Shown one piece after another: positions 52,965 to 62,062 of a stretch of DNA of 64,000 nt. Where the stretch lies: the NCBI GenBank assembly GCA_963709765.1, contig CAVPXL010000003.1:310001-374000 (forward strand). Direction: 5' to 3'. The translations under genes and the position numbers were made by a program. The notes under the pieces were generated by a model. It was given only the letters and a program-made list of their open reading frames with translations. It did no database searches and was not told the origin of the DNA. How positions within the stretch are numbered: the stretch's first letter is position 1; each line of letters opens with the position of its first letter. Origin of the DNA: Roseitranquillus sp963709765 (GTDB taxonomy: Bacteria; Pseudomonadota; Alphaproteobacteria; Rhodobacterales; Rhodobacteraceae).

Positions 52965-54281
52965 ATGAGCGACACGCACGCCCAGTCGGTCGCTTTCGTC
53001 CGCCGCGACATGGTTCCGCCCGCCGCCCCACCCGTCGCCGAGACGGGGGCCATCGGCTGGATCCGCGAAAACCTCCTGTCCGGATGGCTCAACATCCTGC
53101 TGACCGTCCTGTCGCTGTTCTTCATCGGCTGGGTGCTGGCGCAAATCCTGCCCTGGTTCCTGCAATCGGTCTGGACGGCCGACAGCCTTGCGGAGTGCCG
53201 CGAGATCCGGAACGAGATCTACGGCAGCGATGCCGCGTCGGCCTGTTTCGCGGTGATAACCGAGCGTTGGAACCAGCTCCTTTTCGGCTTCTACCCCCAG
53301 GATCTCTACTGGCGGCCGGTACTCGCCTTCGTTCTGTTTCTTGTCGCGGTGGCGCCAATCCTGTTCCAGGGGTTGCCGCGTGGCTCGCTCTGGTTCTCGG
53401 CGGCTTTTCCTTTCCTCGGCTACTGGCTCTTGTGGGGTGGCACGATCTGGGGTCCGCTCGCCATGGTTGCCGGGATCGCGCTGGCCATGATCGGGCTGGG
53501 TTGGGTGGCGCGGCGCTTCGGACAGTTGATCGGCGCGTTCGTCACCATTGCCCTGCCGTTGCTGTTCTGGTTGTTCCTGGCCGGACCCCTGGCCGGAGAT
53601 CTGAGCCGTCTATTGCCGATCGGTATCGAACGCGTGCCGTCGGACGATTTCGGTGGCTTCATGCTCGCCTTCATCATCGGGATCGCGGGGATCACCCTGA
53701 GTTTCCCGCTCGGCATCCTCCTCGCATTGGGCAGGCAGTCGCATCTCTTCATCATCAACAAGGTTTCGGTCGCCTTCATCGAGGTGATCCGGGGCGTCCC
53801 GCTCATCGTCTGGCTTTTCACGGCATCGCTCCTGCTCAACTACTTCCTGCCGCCGGGCACCAACTTCGACCTGATGCTGCGCGTCATCATCATGGTGACC
53901 CTTTTCGCGGCGGCCTACATGGCGGAGGTGATCCGCGGCGGTCTCGCGGCCTTACCGCGGGGGCAGTATGAAGCGGCGGATGCGCTGGGTCTGGACTACT
54001 GGAAGGCGATGCGGCTCATCGTTCTGCCGCAGGCGCTGAAGATCGCGATCCCCGGCATCGTCAATACGTTCATCGGCCTTTTCAAGGACACGACACTCGT
54101 GGTCTTCATCGGCCTGCTGGATCCGATCGGTCTGTCGAACACGATCCGCGCCACGACCGACTGGAACGGTGTGTACTGGGAGCTTTTCGTCTTCATCGGC
54201 CTGCTGTTCTGGATCTGCTGTTTCAGCATGTCGCGCTATTCCATGTATCTCGAGCGCAAGCTCGAGACCGGCCATCGCTAG
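52965..54281 (+). CDS. bztC: Amino acid ABC transporter permease BztC/AapM
   Basis: Second permease subunit, 438 residues with extra N-terminal helices compared with HisM. The periplasmic segment includes SLAECREIRNEIYGSDAASA, typical of BztC/AapM. The permease core has GFMLAFIIGIAGITLSFPLG and the EAA loop RGQYEAADALGLDYWKAMRL then IVLPQALKIAIPGIVN. It ends in YSMYLERKLETGHR. It pairs with BztB and BztD. Confidence 0.94.
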   Translation: MSDTHAQSVAFVRRDMVPPAAPPVAETGAIGWIRENLLSGWLNILLTVLSLFFIGWVLAQILPWFLQSVWTADSLAECREIRNEIYGSDAASACFAVITERWNQLLFGFYPQDLYWRPVLAFVLFLVAVAPILFQGLPRGSLWFSAAFPFLGYWLLWGGTIWGPLAMVAGIALAMIGLGWVARRFGQLIGAFVTIALPLLFWLFLAGPLAGDLSRLLPIGIERVPSDDFGGFMLAFIIGIAGITLSFPLGILLALGRQSHLFIINKVSVAFIEVIRGVPLIVWLFTASLLLNYFLPPGTNFDLMLRVIIMVTLFAAAYMAEVIRGGLAALPRGQYEAADALGLDYWKAMRLIVLPQALKIAIPGIVNTFIGLFKDTTLVVFIGLLDPIGLSNTIRATTDWNGVYWELFVFIGLLFWICCFSMSRYSMYLERKLETGHR

Positions 54282-54293
54282 GAGCTCCGCAGA

Positions 54294-55097
54294 ATGACAG
54301 ACGCCGCCATCGAGACCACGACGAAGCGCTCCGACGGGGGTGATCGCGCCCACCTTTCGGACGAGATCGCCATCGACATCAACAACATGAACAAGTGGTT
54401 CGGCGCGTTCCACGTCCTGCGCGACATCGACCTGACGGTCTATCAGGGCGAGCGTATCGTCATCTGCGGCCCGTCGGGTTCCGGCAAGTCGACGCTGATC
54501 CGCTGCATCAACCGGCTGGAAGAGCACCAGAAGGGGAGCATCGTCGTCGACGGAACGGAGCTCAGTTCGGATCTCAAGAACATCGACAAGATCCGGTCCG
54601 AAGTCGGGATGGTCTTCCAGCACTTCAACCTGTTCCCGCACCTCACCATCCTCGAGAATTGCACTCTTGCCCCGATCTGGGTGCGCAAGGTCCCGAAACG
54701 CGAGGCCGAAGAAACGGCGATGCACTTCCTGAGCAAGGTCAGGATCCCGGAACAGGCGGACAAGTATCCCGGACAGCTTTCGGGCGGACAGCAGCAGCGC
54801 GTGGCCATCGCCCGCTCCCTGTGCATGCGCCCTCGCATCATGCTATTTGACGAGCCGACATCGGCGCTTGACCCCGAGATGATCAAGGAGGTTCTCGACA
54901 CCATGATCGAGCTGGCGCAGGAAGGCATGACCATGCTCTGCGTCACCCACGAGATGGGTTTCGCGCGCCAGGTGGCGGATCGTGTCATCTTCATGGATCA
55001 GGGCCAGATCGTCGAACAGAACGAGCCCCAGGAGTTCTTCAACAATCCGAAGAGCGACCGCACGAAGCTCTTCCTCAGTCAGATCCTCGGCCACTGA
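54294..55097 (+). CDS. bztD: Amino acid ABC transporter ATP-binding protein BztD/AapP
   Basis: ATPase of the transporter, 267 residues. Walker A is GPSGSGKST (59-67), the signature is LSGGQQQR (162-169), Walker B is IMLFDEPTSALDPE (about 182-195), and the switch His lies in CVTHEMGF. The N-terminal 25 residues are an acidic extension without homology to the core. Its stop lies in a 14-bp palindrome shared with the convergent sixA gene. Confidence 0.95.
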   Translation: MTDAAIETTTKRSDGGDRAHLSDEIAIDINNMNKWFGAFHVLRDIDLTVYQGERIVICGPSGSGKSTLIRCINRLEEHQKGSIVVDGTELSSDLKNIDKIRSEVGMVFQHFNLFPHLTILENCTLAPIWVRKVPKREAEETAMHFLSKVRIPEQADKYPGQLSGGQQQRVAIARSLCMRPRIMLFDEPTSALDPEMIKEVLDTMIELAQEGMTMLCVTHEMGFARQVADRVIFMDQGQIVEQNEPQEFFNNPKSDRTKLFLSQILGH

Positions 55098-55106
55098 GGC
55101 CTCAGT
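55093..55106. repeat. 14-bp palindrome containing both convergent stop codons
   Basis: ACTGAGGCCTCAGT is a perfect palindrome that includes the TGA of bztD on the plus strand and the TGA of sixA on the minus strand, only 4 bases apart. No separate terminator exists in this junction, so transcripts probably overlap or end by other means. Confidence 0.5.
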
Positions 55107-55593
55107 CAAGGTCGCGTGGCACCACGAAACCCGCGCACCGTCCGTGTCCCCATTCGATGCCGCGATCGAACTCCAGAACAGTCGTCGCACCAGTGGGATA
55201 GCGTCCGAAATCGGGATGTGGCGGACGCTCACGGCACAGGCCGGCGGCGAAGCTGCCGATGCCCGGGTTGTGCGCTACGAGCGCCAGAACGCTCGCGTTC
55301 TGCCGCCTCGCTGCGCGCATCAAGACCTCGGGCGGCGCGAGATAGAGTTCATCTAGAAAGCGGACCTCAGGAGGCGCCGCAAGCGCGGCTGCGATCTCCG
55401 CCCATGTCTCGCGTGCTCGGGCAGCTGGTGAACACAATGCCAGATCGCAAACAGGCGCGTGGCGTGCCAGCCAGTGACCGATGGCTTTCGCCGCGCGCTC
55501 GCCGCGTTGGTTGAGGCTGCGCGCGTGGTCGTCGAGCGCCGGGTTGGTCCATGTCGATTTCGCGTGACGGATAAGGATGAGCCGCCGGCTCAT
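55102..55593 (-). CDS. sixA: SixA-like histidine phosphatase
   Basis: Phosphohistidine phosphatase family (histidine phosphatase superfamily), 163 residues. The catalytic motif is LIRHAKSTW near the N-terminus; LCSPAARARETW follows, then the second catalytic His in LVAHNPGIGSF and the family end GATTVLEFD. SixA proteins dephosphorylate His-containing phosphotransfer proteins, in E. coli the nitrogen PTS. The physiological partner here is unknown. It follows argB in the same direction with four bases between the argB stop and overlap region, so the two are probably co-transcribed. Confidence 0.88.
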   Translation of the reverse strand: MSRRLILIRHAKSTWTNPALDDHARSLNQRGERAAKAIGHWLARHAPVCDLALCSPAARARETWAEIAAALAAPPEVRFLDELYLAPPEVLMRAARRQNASVLALVAHNPGIGSFAAGLCRERPPHPDFGRYPTGATTVLEFDRGIEWGHGRCAGFVVPRDLD

Positions 55594-56460
55594 CGCGGGC
55601 TCCGTATCAGGCTTCCGGCGCCGTGATCGGTGAAGAGCTCCAGAAGGCATGCGTTCGGGGCGCGACCGTCCAGAATGACAACCGCCCGCACCCCTGCGCC
55701 GATGGCGTCGAGAGCCGTTTCGGTCTTCGGGATCATGCCGCCGGCGATCACGCCATTCTCGGTCATCTCGCGAATCTGATCGGGCGTGAGTTCGGTGACG
55801 ACGTTGCCCGACCTCGTTCTTGACGCCGGCAACATCGGTTAGCAGCAAAAGCCTGTCGGCCTTCAGTGCACCGGCAATCGCGCCGGCGGCGTTGTCGCCG
55901 TTGACGTTGAACGTCTCTCCCTGCCGGCCGGCGCCGATCGGAGCGATGACCGGTATCATGGATGATGCGTGCAGCGAGCGCAGCACCTCGACGTTCACCT
56001 CGTCCGGAGTGCCGACGAAGCCGAGATCGGCGTTTGTCTGGCGGCAGACCATCAGGTTCGCATCCTTGCCGGACAGGCCGATGGCGCGGCCTCCCTCGGC
56101 ATTGATCGCCTGGACGATGCGCTTGTTGACGCGCCCCGACAGGACCATCTCGACAACCTCGACCGTCGCCGCGTCGGTGACACGCTTGCCGCCCTCGAAG
56201 CGGCTTTCGATCTTCAGGCGCCGGAGCAGATCGTTGATCATCGGACCGCCGCCGTGAACAATCACCGGGTTCACGCCCACTTGCTGCATGAGGACGACGT
56301 CGCGGGCGAAGGTCTGCATCGCGTCATCGTCGCCCATCGCATGGCCGCCGAACTTGATGACGATGGTCGCGCCGGTGTAGCGCTGCAGATAGGGCAGCGC
56401 TTCGCTCAGAGTGCGGGCGGTGGCGATCCAGTCTCGGGTCATGGCGTTCTGCTGTCTCAT
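55590..56460 (-). CDS. argB: Acetylglutamate kinase ArgB (one sequencing-type frameshift)
   Basis: Second step of arginine synthesis. Corrected length is about 289 residues. Substrate-binding motifs are IVIKFGGHAMGDD and PVIVHGGGPMINDLL near the N-terminus, then FNVNGDNAAGAIAGALKA and LLLLTDVAGVKNE. The frame breaks at 55807-55809 (plus-strand CCC, expected CC); correcting it gives NVVTELTPDQIREM and GVIAGGMIPKTETALDAI, the rest of the enzyme. A start six codons later (MTRDWIAT) is also possible. It is followed by sixA, and engB lies upstream. Confidence 0.92.
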
Positions 56461-56523
56461 CGGAACCTCGCGATTGGCTCCGTCTTACTCGCGGGGTCGA
56501 CCACGCTCAAGCGAAGGCCCCGA

Positions 56524-57168
56524 TCAGGCAATTCCGGCGATGATGGCGCGCAGCTCGTCGATGCCATCGCCCTTTTCCGAAGAGGTCGCGACCAGTTCGG
56601 GGAAAGCGGCGGGGTGGGCCTGGAGGCGCCCGCGGACCTGTTCGAGGACACGTGCGCGAGCATCGGACTTGATCTTGTCGGCCTTGGTCAGGACCGCCTG
56701 GAACGGCACGGCGGACTTGTCGAGCAGTTCCATGATGTCGTCGTCCACCGACTTTATGCCGTGGCGTGCGTCGATGAGGACGAAGGCGCGGCGCAGGGTG
56801 GTGCGGCCGGCGAGATACGCCTTGAGCAGCCGCTGCCACTTTTCAACGATGGCGACGGGAGCTTCGGCAAAGCCGTAGCCCGGCAGGTCGACGAGGTAGC
56901 GGTCGTCGAGCGTGAAGAAGTTGATTTCCTGCGTTCGCCCCGGCGTGTTCGAAGCGCGCGCCAGGCCCTTTCGGTTCGTCAGCGCATTGATCAAGGACGA
57001 TTTGCCGACGTTGGACCTGCCGGCGAAGCAGACCTCCGGCCGGTCTGCGGCCGGCAGACCGTCGATCGAGACGACGCCCTTCAGGAACTCGGCGCCGCGC
57101 GCGAAGAGCAGGCGGCCGCGTTCAACCTCGTCTGAAGACGGGTCCGCAAGTGGAAACGGGAGCTTCAT
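56524..57168 (-). CDS. engB: Ribosome biogenesis GTP-binding protein EngB/YsxC
   Basis: Essential GTPase for late 50S assembly, 214 residues. Motifs in order: G1 GRSNVGKSS, G2 segment ASNTPGRTQEINFF, G3 DLPGYGFAEAP, G4 TKADK and G5 SSEKGDG. The start was taken at MKLPFPLADPSSDE, overlapping the acetyltransferase stop; the longer in-frame extension runs into that gene. It is co-oriented with argB and yidC. Confidence 0.95.
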   Translation of the reverse strand: MKLPFPLADPSSDEVERGRLLFARGAEFLKGVVSIDGLPAADRPEVCFAGRSNVGKSSLINALTNRKGLARASNTPGRTQEINFFTLDDRYLVDLPGYGFAEAPVAIVEKWQRLLKAYLAGRTTLRRAFVLIDARHGIKSVDDDIMELLDKSAVPFQAVLTKADKIKSDARARVLEQVRGRLQAHPAAFPELVATSSEKGDGIDELRAIIAGIA

Positions 57169-57800
57169 CGGGCGGCCTCCAGAGCGTCCGGGTCGCGGCC
57201 GCGGATGGCGGCCACGTTGCGGGTAATCTTGTCGGTCGGCCAGTCCCACCAGGCAATGGAGAGAAGACGCCTTGCCAAATCCGCGTCGAAGCGATGCCGC
57301 ACCACACGGGCCGGATTTCCGGCGACCACCGAAAAGGCCGGGACATCGCGGCCGACGACGGCGCGCGCGGCGACGATGGCGCCGGCCCCGATCGTCACGC
57401 CCGGCAGGATCCAGGCGTCGGAGCCGATCCAGACGTCCGCTCCGATCACCGTGTCGCCCCGCGACTGTTCGATGTAGCGATCGAGATCGAGCTCGCCCCA
57501 GCCTTCAAATATTTCGAACGGGAACGTCGAGAACCCCGTCAGGTCGTGATTGGCGCCGTTCATGACAATGCGCGCACCCGCCGCGATCGAGGTGAAGGCC
57601 CCGATGGTCAGGTGGTCGCCCATGAAATCATGATGGTGCAGAACGTTGCGGTCGAAGAACGCCGGGGCGTCATCGGGATCGTCGTAATAAGCGAAATGGC
57701 CGACCGTCACGTTCCCGCGCCCCGCCGCCAAGGGTTGCAGAAAAACGACGCGCGGATGTTTCTTCAGCGGATGAAGCGCCCTGGGATCGGGCCCGGTCAT
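57165..57800 (-). CDS. CatB-related hexapeptide-repeat O-acetyltransferase
   Basis: Left-handed beta-helix acyltransferase of about 211 residues in the xenobiotic acetyltransferase (Vat/CatB) group. It contains NVTVGHFAYYDDPDDAPAFF, the catalytic-His loop IVMNGANHDLTGFSTFPFEI, hexapeptide rungs GDTVIGADVWIGSDAWILPG and VTIGAGAIVAARAVVG, and the C-terminal PARVVRHRFD. Members modify chloramphenicol, streptogramins or unknown housekeeping substrates. In this conserved yidC-engB neighbourhood a housekeeping role is more likely than resistance. Both ends overlap neighbours by four bases. Confidence 0.87.
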   Translation of the reverse strand: MTGPDPRALHPLKKHPRVVFLQPLAAGRGNVTVGHFAYYDDPDDAPAFFDRNVLHHHDFMGDHLTIGAFTSIAAGARIVMNGANHDLTGFSTFPFEIFEGWGELDLDRYIEQSRGDTVIGADVWIGSDAWILPGVTIGAGAIVAARAVVGRDVPAFSVVAGNPARVVRHRFDADLARRLLSIAWWDWPTDKITRNVAAIRGRDPDALEAAR

Positions 57801-58534
57801 TGGAGCATCACTCCGGCACCTTCTGTTATGGTTCCGCCTTTGCGCACGACTGCATAAACGCCGAAATCGGTATGGCCCCAGTGCCGGCGCAGCGTGTGCA
57901 GCGGGTCGGTGTCGCGCTGACCGCTTAGCGGGTCGGCTTCGGTCGCGCGGCATCGCCCGATGCGCTCCGTGACTTCCAGCTCGGCCTCGCCCACGCGCAG
58001 GCGTCTTCCCGGCCATGACCATTCCACCCAGGCGACTGCGCCCTCGAGAATCAGATTGCCGCGAAACCGGCGCATGTCGAGCCGCTGCCCCTGGGCTTCT
58101 GACAGGGCGTTCAGCGACGCCTGGTTGAGGATCGCGAGCGATGCGATGCCGTTGTCGGCCATGCCCTGCGGCGGCGCCGCGACGAGGCGGCGCGGTGCCG
58201 GGCGATCCGCGGGCCAGAGCGGGCGCACCCATCCGAGCAGGCGCTCCGCTTCGCCGGGCAGTCGCAGCGTGAGGTCCTGCCGGTTCGGGTGCGACAGCGT
58301 GACCGTCTCGCCGGATGTCGCGGCGTGAACGGCCATCAGGGACGGGCCGCTCGCCGCCTGCAGGAAATTGCGGCGCGGTTGCCAGGAATCGGTTTCCTCG
58401 CCGCCTTCATGGAGCACGGCCCAGGCCCGGTCGCCGGGCAGGGGCGCGCCGGGTGCGAGGTCCACCTCCGTCAGCCGTTCCCGCCCGATCCCCTTGATAG
58501 GATGTCGCCAGATCTCGGCGAGCCGGACCGTCAC
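57797..58534 (-). CDS. MOSC domain protein
   Basis: Protein of 245 residues with an N-terminal MOSC beta-barrel portion (EIWRHPIKGIGRERLTEVDL, then PGDRAWAVLHEG) and the MOSC domain proper. The conserved Cys is in ERIGRCRATEADPLSGQRDT, and the end is HTDFGVYAVVRKGG. MOSC proteins carry sulfur or handle the molybdenum cofactor; no partner enzyme is adjacent. It is coupled by ATGA overlaps to yidC upstream and to the acetyltransferase downstream, which suggests shared expression rather than shared function. Confidence 0.88.
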   Translation of the reverse strand: MTVRLAEIWRHPIKGIGRERLTEVDLAPGAPLPGDRAWAVLHEGGEETDSWQPRRNFLQAASGPSLMAVHAATSGETVTLSHPNRQDLTLRLPGEAERLLGWVRPLWPADRPAPRRLVAAPPQGMADNGIASLAILNQASLNALSEAQGQRLDMRRFRGNLILEGAVAWVEWSWPGRRLRVGEAELEVTERIGRCRATEADPLSGQRDTDPLHTLRRHWGHTDFGVYAVVRKGGTITEGAGVMLQ

Positions 58535-60348
58535 TTCTTCTCGACCGCACCCTTGCGGCGGAACGAGGAGCGGATGTTGCCGAAGACATCCGGCCTATGC
58601 CCGTGGCTGCGCATGATGATGTATTGCTGCGTGAAGGTGATCGTGTTGTTGGCGATCCAGTAGAGCACGAGGCCGCTGGCGAATCGGCCCAGCATGAACA
58701 TGAAGATCCACGGCATGTAGGCAAAGATCATCGCCTGTGTCGCGTCGGCCGGCGCCGGGTTGAGCTTTTGCTGCAACCACATCGAGATACCCAGCAGGAT
58801 CGGCAGGAGCCCGATGAAGACCGTGGCAAGCATCGTTCCCGGCTCGGGCGCAGGCCATGGCAGCAGGCCGAAGAGGTTGTAGAGCGAAGACGGGTCCGGC
58901 GAGGACAGGTCGCGGATCCATCCGATCCAGGGCGCGTGCCGCAATTCGATGGTGACGAAGATCACCTTGTAGAGCGAGAAGAAGATCGGGATCTGCAGGA
59001 CGAGCGGCAGGCAGCCCGAAGCCGGATTCACCTTCTCCGACTTGTAGAGCTGCATCATTTCCTGCTGGAGCTTCTGGCGGTCGTCGCCCGCCTTCTCCTT
59101 GAGCTTCTCCATCTTTGGCTGGAGTTCCTTCATCCGCGCCATGGAGACGTAGGATTTGTAGGCCAGCGGAAAGAGGACGGCCTTGATGCAAAGGGTCAGG
59201 ACGATGATCGACCAGCCCATGTTGCCGATCACGCCGTTGAGCCAGTGCAGCACGGCAAAGATCGGCTTGGTCAGGAAGAAGAACCATCCCCAGTCGATCG
59301 CGTCGAGGAAGTTCACGAAGCCGCCGCGTCTCTCGTATTCGCGGATCGTCTCCCACTCCTTGGCGCCGGCGAAAAGATACTGGGTCGAGGTCGAGGTGGC
59401 TCCCGGTTCGACCACGACCGAGGGCAGCCGTGCCTCGGCCTGGTAGATGTCGCTGCGGGTGGAATACTTGGCGACTGACGTGAAGGATTGCCCCGGCGCG
59501 GGCATCAGCGCCGTCATCCAGTAATGGTCGGTAAAGCCGATCCAGCCGTTCTCCTCGACCTCGACGACCTCCGCCTGCGCTCCTTCGCGCTCGACGTAGT
59601 CGAGGTCGGGCATGTCCGAATAATCGACCTCCTCGAGAACGCTGTCGCCCATGCGGATCAAGCCTTCGTGGATGACGAAGAAGCCGCTCAGATCCTCGGG
59701 CTCGCCGTGGCGCGCCACGATGCCGTAGGGCGCCAGTCGGATCTGTTCACCCGTTGTGTTCTCGACGGTCTGCTCGACGGTGAAGAGATAGTCCTCGTCG
59801 ACGGACATCTTTCGGCGGAAGACCAGGCCGGACGGGCTCTGCCAGCGCAAGGTGACCGGCTGGTTCACGCCGAGCGTCGTCGCTCCGTCGACCTGCCACT
59901 CAGTGTTGGGGCCCGGCACGTCCTCACGGGTGAGGTCTCCAGTGGGGGCCCAGCCGTACAGAGCGTAATAGGCGTGGTCGCTGCTGACCGGTTTGAGCAG
60001 GGTGACCGTGGCGGAACCGGGCTCCAGATCCTCGCGATAGGCGCTCAGATTGAGGTTGTCGATCCGGCCGCCGCGAAGCGAGATGGACCCGGCCAGCCGA
60101 GGCGTCTTGATCGCTATGCGCGGCACGTCGTCGGCAACGGGCTCCGGCGCAGCCTGCGGAACGGGCGTCCCGTCTGCCGTGACCGGGGGCAAGGCGGCGA
60201 CATCGCCGGGGTCCAGAACCTGTTCGGCCGGTGTCGCCGTTTCGGGAGTGGGCGCCTGGTCCGCCGGCGGGAAGATCAGGTACCAGACCAGGATGACGGC
60301 CAGGCTCAATGCCGTGGCTAGGATCAGGTTCTTGTTCTGATCTTCCAT
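58531..60348 (-). CDS. yidC: Membrane protein insertase YidC
   Basis: Inserts and folds inner-membrane proteins, alone or with SecYEG. The 605-residue protein has an N-terminal helix (NLILATALSLAVILVWYLIF), a large periplasmic P1 domain (about 70-370), and five C-terminal helices beginning near FFLTKPIFAVLHWLNGVIGN. The cytoplasmic C1 loop is SYVSMARMKELQPKMEKLKE, and the conserved groove segment is NPASGCLPLVLQIPIFFSLY. It ends in a basic tail (SFRRKGAVEKK). yidC near rpmH-rnpA-yidD is the usual bacterial arrangement. Confidence 0.97.
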   Translation of the reverse strand: MEDQNKNLILATALSLAVILVWYLIFPPADQAPTPETATPAEQVLDPGDVAALPPVTADGTPVPQAAPEPVADDVPRIAIKTPRLAGSISLRGGRIDNLNLSAYREDLEPGSATVTLLKPVSSDHAYYALYGWAPTGDLTREDVPGPNTEWQVDGATTLGVNQPVTLRWQSPSGLVFRRKMSVDEDYLFTVEQTVENTTGEQIRLAPYGIVARHGEPEDLSGFFVIHEGLIRMGDSVLEEVDYSDMPDLDYVEREGAQAEVVEVEENGWIGFTDHYWMTALMPAPGQSFTSVAKYSTRSDIYQAEARLPSVVVEPGATSTSTQYLFAGAKEWETIREYERRGGFVNFLDAIDWGWFFFLTKPIFAVLHWLNGVIGNMGWSIIVLTLCIKAVLFPLAYKSYVSMARMKELQPKMEKLKEKAGDDRQKLQQEMMQLYKSEKVNPASGCLPLVLQIPIFFSLYKVIFVTIELRHAPWIGWIRDLSSPDPSSLYNLFGLLPWPAPEPGTMLATVFIGLLPILLGISMWLQQKLNPAPADATQAMIFAYMPWIFMFMLGRFASGLVLYWIANNTITFTQQYIIMRSHGHRPDVFGNIRSSFRRKGAVEKK

Positions 60349-60411
60349 GTGAGGAATTCTGCCTGTGGATTTTGGAATCCTGGCAGGTTCAACAGGTCAC
60401 GCCTCCGAAGG

Positions 60412-61971
60412 TCAAGCCGTTTCGCCAACCAGGAGCGCGACGTCGTCTCCGCAAGGCGTCAGGCCGCGCGTCGCGTGATACTGGGTCATCCACCCCTGGA
60501 CATCGGCGGCCGGCATCGGGCGCGCAATGCCGAAACCTTGCAGATGGTCGCAGCCGAGCTCCGAGAAGAGCGCGATTTCGCCCTGTGTCGCGACTCCTTC
60601 GGCGATGGTCTCGATCTCCAGCGTCCGCGCCATGTTGACGATCGCCTCTGCCATCTTGCGCTGCTGCGGATCGGCGTCGGCGCCCGATACGTAGGAGCGA
60701 TCGATCTTGATACGACTCGCGCCAAAGCGGCTTATTCCGGCCAGGGCGGCCTGGCCCGTGCCGAAATCATCCAGTTCGACCGAACAGCCCGTCCGGGCAA
60801 CCCGGCGCAGATTGGTCGTGATGATGTCGTTGTCCGGCGACACGACGACGTCCTCCAGGACTTCGAGGGAGATCCGGTCGGGCGTCAGATCGTAGCTGTC
60901 GAGGCACCATTCCAGCCTTTCGGCAAGGAGCTGGTCGTGCAGCGTGGCGGCGTCGATGTTGACGGCGACGCGCGGAACGCGAAGCCCCATCCGGTCCCAG
61001 GCCCGCAACTGCGCACAGACGCTGTTGAGCATGACCTCGAACAGGCGCGGTCCGAGGCCCCGCGCTTCGATCGGGTCGAGGAAGTCGCTGGGCAGCAGGG
61101 TGCCGCGGCGCGGGTGCTCCCACCGTGCAAGCGCCTCCAGCCCGGTCACGCGGCCGGTTTCGGCATCGATCTGGGGCTGGAACCAGCTGACGATCTGGCC
61201 GCTGTCGAGCGCGCCGGACACGGTCTCCGCCAGATCGCTCTTGGCCTGCAGGCGCGTGCGCATCTCGTCGGTAAAGACGGCGACGGAAGCCGGGCCGTGA
61301 ACCCGTGCCGATTCGAGCGCGGCTTCGGCGGCGGCCAGGAAAAGCGCGGCGTCGTCGGCCGGCCGGCCGTCCTCGAAACAGACGCCGATCGAGGCGGTGA
61401 CGTGGACGCGCACGCCGCAGGTGTAGATCGGCTTGGCGATGGCGCGCTGGATGCGGTCGGCGATGTTGATCGCATCCGTCGTCTCTCCGCGCCGCAGAGA
61501 TGGCAGGACGATGCCGAATGCGGGCCCCTGCAGCCGCACGATCTGGTCGCCGCCGCGCAGAGTGCTCAGGATCCGGTCGCCCACTTGCGCCAGCACCAGA
61601 TCCCAGACCCGCGGGCCAAGCCGGGGTTCGTTGCGCGCAGATTCGTCGAGCGCCACCGCGAGCACGATCACCTGGCGCCGCCGCCGACGCTTTCCCAGCA
61701 GCACTTCGAGATAACGTACGGCCGTATCGCCGCAGGGAAGTCCGGTCAGAGGGTCGCGCTCGCCGCACTGTACGCTGGGTGTCGAGAACATCCGTGCCAC
61801 CATCATGCCCAAGGGAATCACCGCGGCCAGAGAAAGCAGCAGGTTCTCGCCGCCAAACACGTAGCTGATCACGAGCACGGCCGGGATCGACGCCATCATG
61901 TGCGGATTGATCATGGCGCCCCGCATGGCAACGGAAACGTCGTGCGGGATGCGCAACCGGCCCAAGCTCAT
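60412..61971 (-). CDS. Membrane-anchored EAL-domain c-di-GMP phosphodiesterase with degenerate GGDEF domain
   Basis: Protein of 519 residues. Residues about 27-61 form two hydrophobic helices. The GGDEF-like domain (about 73-236) starts DPLTGLPCGDTAVRYLE, but the active-site motif is replaced by RLQGPAFGIVL (146-156), so cyclase activity is unlikely. The EAL domain (about 255-505) keeps the catalytic set: Glu279 in LEALARWEHP, Asn338, Glu370 in SLEVLED, Asp401-Asp402 in DDFGTG, Lys422 in IKID and Glu458 in IAEGVAT. It should therefore hydrolyse c-di-GMP, possibly with GTP sensing by the GGDEF relic. It sits between ttcA and yidC in an otherwise housekeeping series. Confidence 0.9.
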   Translation of the reverse strand: MSLGRLRIPHDVSVAMRGAMINPHMMASIPAVLVISYVFGGENLLLSLAAVIPLGMMVARMFSTPSVQCGERDPLTGLPCGDTAVRYLEVLLGKRRRRRQVIVLAVALDESARNEPRLGPRVWDLVLAQVGDRILSTLRGGDQIVRLQGPAFGIVLPSLRRGETTDAINIADRIQRAIAKPIYTCGVRVHVTASIGVCFEDGRPADDAALFLAAAEAALESARVHGPASVAVFTDEMRTRLQAKSDLAETVSGALDSGQIVSWFQPQIDAETGRVTGLEALARWEHPRRGTLLPSDFLDPIEARGLGPRLFEVMLNSVCAQLRAWDRMGLRVPRVAVNIDAATLHDQLLAERLEWCLDSYDLTPDRISLEVLEDVVVSPDNDIITTNLRRVARTGCSVELDDFGTGQAALAGISRFGASRIKIDRSYVSGADADPQQRKMAEAIVNMARTLEIETIAEGVATQGEIALFSELGCDHLQGFGIARPMPAADVQGWMTQYHATRGLTPCGDDVALLVGETA

Positions 61972-62062
61972 GATACCTCTTTCCCACCAAGCATCGGCAG
62001 CGGCACTTCACGCGGCTGCTCTCATGTTGCGGGAAGGCTAGGGGCTCTGAGTTCGCAATCGG

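Noticed and set aside
55590..56460. argB as a true pseudogene or as a fusion with sixA
   Set aside because: The long minus-strand frame joining them arises only because of the extra base at 55807-55809; removing it gives a normal ArgB and a separate SixA.
57165..57800. Acquired chloramphenicol-resistance gene
   Set aside because: The acetyltransferase is embedded with four-base overlaps in a housekeeping series and shows no mobile-element context; resistance cannot be inferred.
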